This document shows positions 5,025 through 8,370 of a stretch of 8,370 nucleotides of DNA, piece by piece. A program made the translations under genes and the position numbers. The notes below the pieces were generated by a model. The model was not told the DNA's origin, did not search any database, and saw only the letters and a program-made list of their open reading frames with translations. This DNA comes from an uncultured Bacteroidota bacterium (GTDB taxonomy: Bacteria > Bacteroidota > Bacteroidia > Chitinophagales > Chitinophagaceae), in assembly GCA_946479055.1 (NCBI GenBank), contig CAMLEX010000177.1, positions 1 to 8,370 of the forward strand, in the 5' to 3' direction. Each line of letters begins with the position of its first letter. Position 1 is the stretch's first letter.

Positions 5025-5388
5025 AGGTATTGATTTTTGGGTAAGTTAATAAGACGCCTGTAGAAGAAAAAAATATCCCGTCAGGCTTTAATAAAGTATG
5101 GAAAAAAATATGAAAATTATCGTGTTGTTACGAAAATTTTTCCCAGCTACCGGTAATAGTTACGATACGAATTACAAAATGATTGTTTTTATAAAAGTTT
5201 AATTTAGTTGCTTGTTTCGGGTGAACAAGAATCAGGCTGGACAAAAAAATGTCGACATTTATAACTGCATTTCATGATAGTCGCAAACATCCCCTTTAAA
5301 TGTCGTTTTCTCACAGCATCTGTTTTAAATAGTTAATGGATATTTGTATGGTAAAACAAAAACATAATAGCTATAAATTTTAAACAAA
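5025..5388. other. 364-base divergent intergenic spacer
   Basis: The spacer lies between the start of the leftward L,D-transpeptidase gene and the rightward SRPBCC gene, and should hold promoters for both. It is AT-rich. Visible structure: an inverted repeat CTTGTT (5211-5216) / AACAAG (5224-5229), a perfect 14-bp palindrome (5247-5260), and a repeat of its left half at 5298-5305. GATATTTG at 5339-5346 is a one-mismatch -7 element for the SRPBCC gene but lacks a partner TTG at the right distance. I see no convincing gene. Confidence 0.6.
5247..5260. promoter_or_regulatory. perfect 14-bp palindrome, possible operator
   Basis: AAATGTCGACATTT is an exact palindrome. Its left half, AAATGTCG, occurs again at 5298-5305, 51 bases away (about five helical turns). 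Both lie upstream of the SRPBCC gene and about 230-280 bases upstream of the L,D-transpeptidase gene. Dimeric repressors bind such sites, but no regulator gene is in the window, so the function is inferred from symmetry alone. Confidence 0.35.
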
Positions 5389-5817
5389 ATGGAAACACAA
5401 GAAAAAACAGTCATTACGGTAGAGAATACCATCAATGCCCCGGTAGAAAAAGTTTGGGAATTCTGGACAAAGCCTGAACACATTATCAAATGGTGTAACG
5501 CTTCCGACGACTGGCATACTCCCCGTGCTGAAAATGATCTGAAAGTTGGAGGTAAATTTGCTTCCAGGATGGAAGCTAAAGATGGTAGTATGGGTTTTGA
5601 TTTCGGTGGAGTTTATGATGCAGTCAGGACAAATGAATACATAGAATATACAATGGGTGATGACAGGAAAGTGAAAATAAATTTCTCAGCGCAGGAAAAT
5701 AAAACGAAAGTGGTAGAAAGTTTTGAAGCAGAAAATACACATTCAATAGAAATGCAACAAGGAGGCTGGCAGGCTATTCTTGACAACTTTAAAAAATATA
5801 CAGAAGCTAACCAGTAA
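5389..5817 (+). CDS. SRPBCC family protein (AHSA1/Bet v1-like)
   Basis: The complete 142-residue product is a single SRPBCC domain of normal length, without a signal peptide. The first strand V-I-T-V-E-N-T-I-N-A-P leads into the helix start V-E-K-V-W-E-F-W (residues 19-26). Then come I-K-W-C-N-A-S-D-D-W-H-T-P-R-A-E-N-D-L, the turn K-V-G-G-K-F, M-G-F-D-F-G-G-V-Y, and the C-terminal helix G-G-W-Q-A-I-L-D-N-F-K-K-Y (125-137). The W-C-N/W-H-T-P-R-A-E-N-D-L pattern is that of the common stand-alone SRPBCC proteins related to the activator of Hsp90 ATPase C-terminal domain. There is no Hsp90 gene or partner domain here. It is likely cytoplasmic and binds a small hydrophobic ligand, identity unknown. 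The ATG is preceded by an A/T-rich stretch without Shine-Dalgarno. A strong terminator follows 12 bases after the stop. The partial gene at 1-192 is a distant relative. Confidence 0.92.
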   Translation: METQEKTVITVENTINAPVEKVWEFWTKPEHIIKWCNASDDWHTPRAENDLKVGGKFASRMEAKDGSMGFDFGGVYDAVRTNEYIEYTMGDDRKVKINFSAQENKTKVVESFEAENTHSIEMQQGGWQAILDNFKKYTEANQ

Positions 5818-5828
5818 AAAGAGGAAGT

Positions 5829-5875
5829 CCGTCGTTAGTTTCCTTAACCAAGGAATACTAATGACGGCTTTTCTT
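5829..5875 (+). terminator. strong, probably bidirectional terminator
   Basis: CCGTCGTTAGTTTCCTT (5829-5845) pairs with 5850-5867 through 17 base pairs, one of them G-T, with a single bulged T at 5856 and an AACC loop. CTTTTCTT follows on the plus strand, so it ends the SRPBCC transcript. Read on the minus strand the same hairpin is followed by a pyrimidine-rich ACTTCCTCTTTTTA, so it can also end the convergent DUF3500 transcript. The right arm overlaps the last three codons and the stop of that gene. Confidence 0.9.
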
Positions 5876-6913
5876 ATAATGTTCCAGTAATTCATCGCCT
5901 CCAAAATCATTTTTCAGATCCCTGATCACAGTATGAATATGATTAGCGTTATTCTGAATGTTATCATACTCAATAATAATGGTGGGGCCTTGTATGCGGT
6001 AGTAATGAGGATTACCAATGCCTGGTTGCCGTGCCCCGGCCCAGGCAAACCGCAGATTATCCAATCCCATGGCTTCTATTTCTTTCATCATATCCATAGC
6101 AAATAAACGAGTATAGCGATGAATATAAACGCTGAGTAATTGTATAAATAACTTTTGTTGGGAGCTATTCAGTTCACCATATAAAATTCCTTCCGGTTGT
6201 TCTATCATTGCTTTACGGCTCGCTTCCGTAATAATATCGGAAGGAGCATCATTATTAACAACTGCTATTTTAACCTGGTTTGCGTCAAGAGAATTTAATA
6301 AAGCAAAGCCAAGTTCAGTTTCATTTTTAAGAATGTATTTTCCTTTCTCCGGACCTGATAATATGATGGCAGGATTAGTTCCCAGGAACCCGGGTGTGCC
6401 GGAAACAATCATATTATTTTTTGCAGAAAAATTAAATGAAATGTGATGGCCTTCCAGTCTCCATCCCCAGATAGAATCAGTTGCCGGATTTCCAAAAATG
6501 GAAAAATAATATTTGCCGGGGTCACGATAATCATCGTTTGCGGGTCGCCCTTCTGCTTCTCTTAATATTGCTTCCAATTGAATGATGGCAATTGTTTTTT
6601 CAAAACCTGTATCACTGAGGGCAGTACGCAGCAGCTTCGTCGCTGCTTTTTGCGGTGTTTCCGCCAGGTCTTTCAAAGGAATTCCTTTCCTGCTTTTTGG
6701 AACATAATGCCAGTTGTACCGTTCCTTATCATCAAAGTCAAATTGTATATTCTTTTTTTGTTTTGCTGAAAGAGTTTCTAAAAATTCATTAGCCGCTGCA
6801 GCCATGCCATCAAGATCCTTTCTGGCCGGTTGCAAATTATTATTATTTGACTGTGACTGGCAGGATAAAAAACTTCCTGTTGCAAAAAGGAGTATGATAA
6901 TTACAGGTTTCAT
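5858..6913 (-). CDS. DUF3500 domain lipoprotein
   Basis: From ATG at 6911-6913 the product has 351 residues. A lipoprotein signal peptide (MKPVIIILLFATGSFLSC, Cys18) leads into a long DUF3500 domain. Recognisable blocks are W-H-Y-V-P-K-S-R-K-G-I-P-L-K-D-L (about 68-83), W-G-W-R-L-E-G-H-H-I-S-F-N-F (about 149-162), and R-F-A-W-A-G (288-293). A C-terminal block reads Y-D-N-I-Q-N-N-A-N-H-I-H-T-V-I-R-D, then N-D-F-G-G-D-E-L-L-E-H-Y. The conserved histidines (G-H-H, H-I-H) suggest a metal or active site, but the family has no established function. It is probably anchored in a periplasm-facing membrane leaflet. The frame extends five codons further to a TTG at 6926-6928; the ATG is preferred because it opens a standard lipoprotein signal. 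The 3' end overlaps a terminator hairpin shared with the convergent SRPBCC gene. Confidence 0.9.
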   Translation of the reverse strand: MKPVIIILLFATGSFLSCQSQSNNNNLQPARKDLDGMAAAANEFLETLSAKQKKNIQFDFDDKERYNWHYVPKSRKGIPLKDLAETPQKAATKLLRTALSDTGFEKTIAIIQLEAILREAEGRPANDDYRDPGKYYFSIFGNPATDSIWGWRLEGHHISFNFSAKNNMIVSGTPGFLGTNPAIILSGPEKGKYILKNETELGFALLNSLDANQVKIAVVNNDAPSDIITEASRKAMIEQPEGILYGELNSSQQKLFIQLLSVYIHRYTRLFAMDMMKEIEAMGLDNLRFAWAGARQPGIGNPHYYRIQGPTIIIEYDNIQNNANHIHTVIRDLKNDFGGDELLEHYKKSRH

Positions 6914-6987
6914 AAATAGAATTGTCAAACAAATACAAAGGCTCTATATAAAAGTAATTTAAAAAAATATGAATATTTATCCAGCTT

Positions 6988-7013
6988 TAAAAATATACAG
7001 GTGCTAGCCTGTA
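6988..7013 (-). terminator. terminator of the cupin-like gene
   Basis: Read on the minus strand, TACAGG (7013-7008) pairs with CCTGTA (7001-6996); the intervening CTAGCA allows one more G-T pair. The T-rich TATTTTTAAAG follows. It starts 23 bases after the stop codon of the cupin-like gene. Confidence 0.6.
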
Positions 7014-7035
7014 ATCCCGCCACTCTGGTCAATGT

Positions 7036-7698
7036 TTATTTCAACTGTAAAAACAAAAAGGCGGCGGGTGTATTAGTAACATTAGTTATAGATGATAGTA
7101 TGCCCGCTTTTACCCAGATATAATGTCCGCTTTTCATAATACGGTTTTGCAAGGAGTTGTTTTCCTTGTAATCAATAACAGCATCTCCAAGGCTTACCAG
7201 CAAATAACCTGTTGCCGATGCAGGTAATTGCATATTGTCGCTTGCTTTTAAATGCAGCCTGTAAATATTCGCCAGCGGCTTATTAAATAACAACTGTAAA
7301 GCAGGGTTTTGCAGTAGCCGTTGATTGCTTCGGGGTTTACCACTGGTTAATTCAATATCCATGACATGAAACCAGGTGCTGTCTTCATTCCAAACCCGGT
7401 GAATGCGTGGTGTAACCAGGCTATCGTACCAGGTATACCCGGCTTCAGAAATATTTTTAACTGGTTGCCCTCCGATCGGTTGTGATGCTGTGGCCGTTTT
7501 TGTAAACGTGGTGAAAACAGATGGAGTGCTATGTATATGATATTGCGTGGTATCATTGGGTGGGAGAAAAACATCGAGGATACGGATATATTCATTCTCA
7601 AAAACATTATGGTGCCTTGGTTCATCTTTTACTGCAGGTTGTGCGTTTGCAAATAAGAATGAATGAAAAGCCAAAAGGATAAAATAAATTTTATACAT
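7036..7698 (-). CDS. exported cupin-like protein with two predicted beta-barrel domains
   Basis: The 220-residue product has a signal peptide with a good cleavage site (L-F-A-N-A before Gln20), so the mature form begins Q-P-A-V-K. Residues about 31-118 form a cupin: V-F-E-N-E-Y-I-R-I-L-D-V-x-L-P-P-N-D-x-T-x-Y-H-I-H-S-T-P-S-V-F carries the H-x-H pair (His54, His56), and H-R-V-W-N (His100) and W-F-H-V-M-D-I-E-L (His111) could complete a metal site. Residues about 143-220 look like a second barrel (A-N-I-Y-R-L-H-L, then Y-L-L-V-S-L-G-D-A-V-I-D-Y, G-H-Y-I-W-V, F-L-F-L-Q-L) without matching histidines, so it would be structural. The reaction is unknown; the V-F-E-N-E-Y-x-R-V opening is shared with many uncharacterised periplasmic cupins. 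It is a single-gene unit with its own terminator; the upstream gene lies 200 bases away on the same strand. Confidence 0.82.
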   Translation of the reverse strand: MYKIYFILLAFHSFLFANAQPAVKDEPRHHNVFENEYIRILDVFLPPNDTTQYHIHSTPSVFTTFTKTATASQPIGGQPVKNISEAGYTWYDSLVTPRIHRVWNEDSTWFHVMDIELTSGKPRSNQRLLQNPALQLLFNKPLANIYRLHLKASDNMQLPASATGYLLVSLGDAVIDYKENNSLQNRIMKSGHYIWVKAGILSSITNVTNTPAAFLFLQLK

Positions 7699-7898
7699 AG
7701 CTTAAAGATAATATTCTTTCTCTCCGCCTGGTTTATTGTAGTAACAAAATAAAAGATTAGCCGGTATAGTTCTTTTGACCATAAGAAAAGTATCAAATTA
7801 GCTGATAATCCTTCCCGACGTTTATGCACCGCAACTGACAATTAAATAATGTGTAAAAACTTACTATGCCATCAACCATTGCATCCATACTATTATGA

Positions 7899-8370
7899 TC
7901 ACAGATAATCCTTAACCATTTTTGCTACAGTGCGACCGCTTTGCAAAGCAGCTTCGACTGTTCCCTGCGAATCACCTACAAACATAGCTTCACCTGCAAA
8001 AAAAATGGTATCATTAACAGGGTGTGATAATATTCTTTTGGCAAGAGCCGAACTGGTCGTATTATAACTATAACCGCCTTTTACATAAGGTTGATTGTGC
8101 CAGCTAATGATCTTGTGATGAACAAGCTCCTGCTTCAGAACAGCAAGAGGAAGATGAAACACAGCCGATAAAGACTGCAGCGATAATAGTAATAAGGAAT
8201 CATCAGTTTCGGTTGCCTTCTCCTTTGCTTTGGGACCACCCAGCCAGCCGGTCAATAGATTGGTTTCCGCCGCCAATTGCGTCCACCAGGTTGGAATCTC
8301 CTCATCGCTTAGTAAAAAACCAATATCGGCAGAATGCTTTTTCCAGAAATTGGATTTAAACTGCAATAGT
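7899..8370 (-). CDS. flavin amine oxidase-like (FAD-dependent) protein, C-terminal part, cut by window edge
   Basis: The frame is open from the right edge to TGA at 7901-7899, giving about 157 residues of the C-terminal part. The apparent first residue at 8366 is a TTG inside the gene, not a start. The segment F-K-S-N-F-W-K-K-H then I-P-T-W-W-T-Q-L, L-L-T-G-W-L-G-G-P-K-A, and above all the end I-F-F-A-G-E-A-M-F-V-G-D-S-Q-G-T-V-E-A-A-L-Q-S-G are those of the monoamine oxidase/flavin amine oxidase family. There F-A-G-E and G-T-V-E-x-A-x-x-S-G contact the FAD. Before it, Y-V-K-G-G-Y-S-Y is the usual P-x-x-x-G-x-Y/S-Y block preceding the final FAD motif. The substrate cannot be told from this part. 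The enzyme oxidises an amine or related C-N bond in known family members. No canonical terminator follows; only a weak stem is seen in the AT-rich spacer. Confidence 0.88.
   Translation of the reverse strand, partial: LLQFKSNFWKKHSADIGFLLSDEEIPTWWTQLAAETNLLTGWLGGPKAKEKATETDDSLLLLSLQSLSAVFHLPLAVLKQELVHHKIISWHNQPYVKGGYSYNTTSSALAKRILSHPVNDTIFFAGEAMFVGDSQGTVEAALQSGRTVAKMVKDYL

Noticed and set aside
5110..5202. 30-codon plus-strand frame beginning MKIIVLLRKFF
   Set aside because: Too short to separate from chance in AT-rich DNA, with no promoter or domain; it lies in the leader region opposite the L,D-transpeptidase gene.
6914..6928. TTG start for the DUF3500 gene
   Set aside because: The five added residues precede a standard lipoprotein signal that opens with ATG at 6913; a TTG start there is less likely.
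7629..7841. 70-codon open frame on the minus strand upstream of the cupin-like gene
   Set aside because: It runs into the signal peptide region of the cupin-like gene in another frame; composition is like AT-rich spacer and no domain is visible.

Overview
The window looks like chromosomal DNA from a Bacteroidota bacterium, most likely of the Chitinophagaceae type. The evidence is AT-rich sequence, A-rich stretches instead of clear Shine-Dalgarno sites before start codons, a few candidate promoters of the TTTG / TAnnTTTG kind, many short exported proteins and lipoproteins, and protein families that I associate with that group. The assignment is an inference; no rRNA or other marker gene is present.

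Layout from left to right. Positions 1-192 (minus) hold the start of an SRPBCC/AHSA1-like protein cut by the window edge. A 494-base AT-rich spacer follows; it may hold one 56-codon small gene with a candidate promoter. A small exported CarboxypepD_reg-like protein (687-1007, plus) ends at a textbook terminator. Next is an exported protein with five 23-residue repeats (1193-1876, plus), convergent with a PhnA/YjdM-type zinc-ribbon protein (1955-2539, minus). Divergent from that is a small lipoprotein (2757-3182, plus). Its 3' side holds a terminator-like hairpin and a 143-bp noncoding element of 10-bp units in direct and inverted orientation, bounded by 7-bp inverted repeats.

Two minus-strand envelope genes follow: an NlpE-like two-domain exported protein (3417-4244) and a YkuD_2-type L,D-transpeptidase lipoprotein (4365-5024). 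A 364-base spacer with a perfect 14-bp palindrome separates the latter from a second SRPBCC/AHSA1-like gene (5389-5817, plus). A strong hairpin, usable in both directions, sits between that gene and a convergent DUF3500 lipoprotein gene (5858-6913, minus), overlapping the latter's last codons. Next are an exported bicupin-like protein (7036-7698, minus) with its own terminator, and the C-terminal part of a flavin amine oxidase-like protein (7899-8370, minus) cut by the right edge.

Most genes stand alone with their own spacers and terminators, so this is not one pathway operon. The common theme is the cell envelope: seven of the ten confidently called genes encode secreted proteins or lipoproteins. 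I found no mobile-element genes, CRISPR array, tRNA or rRNA. The most unusual items are the decamer element, the 23-residue repeat protein, and the NlpE-like gene beside an L,D-transpeptidase gene.
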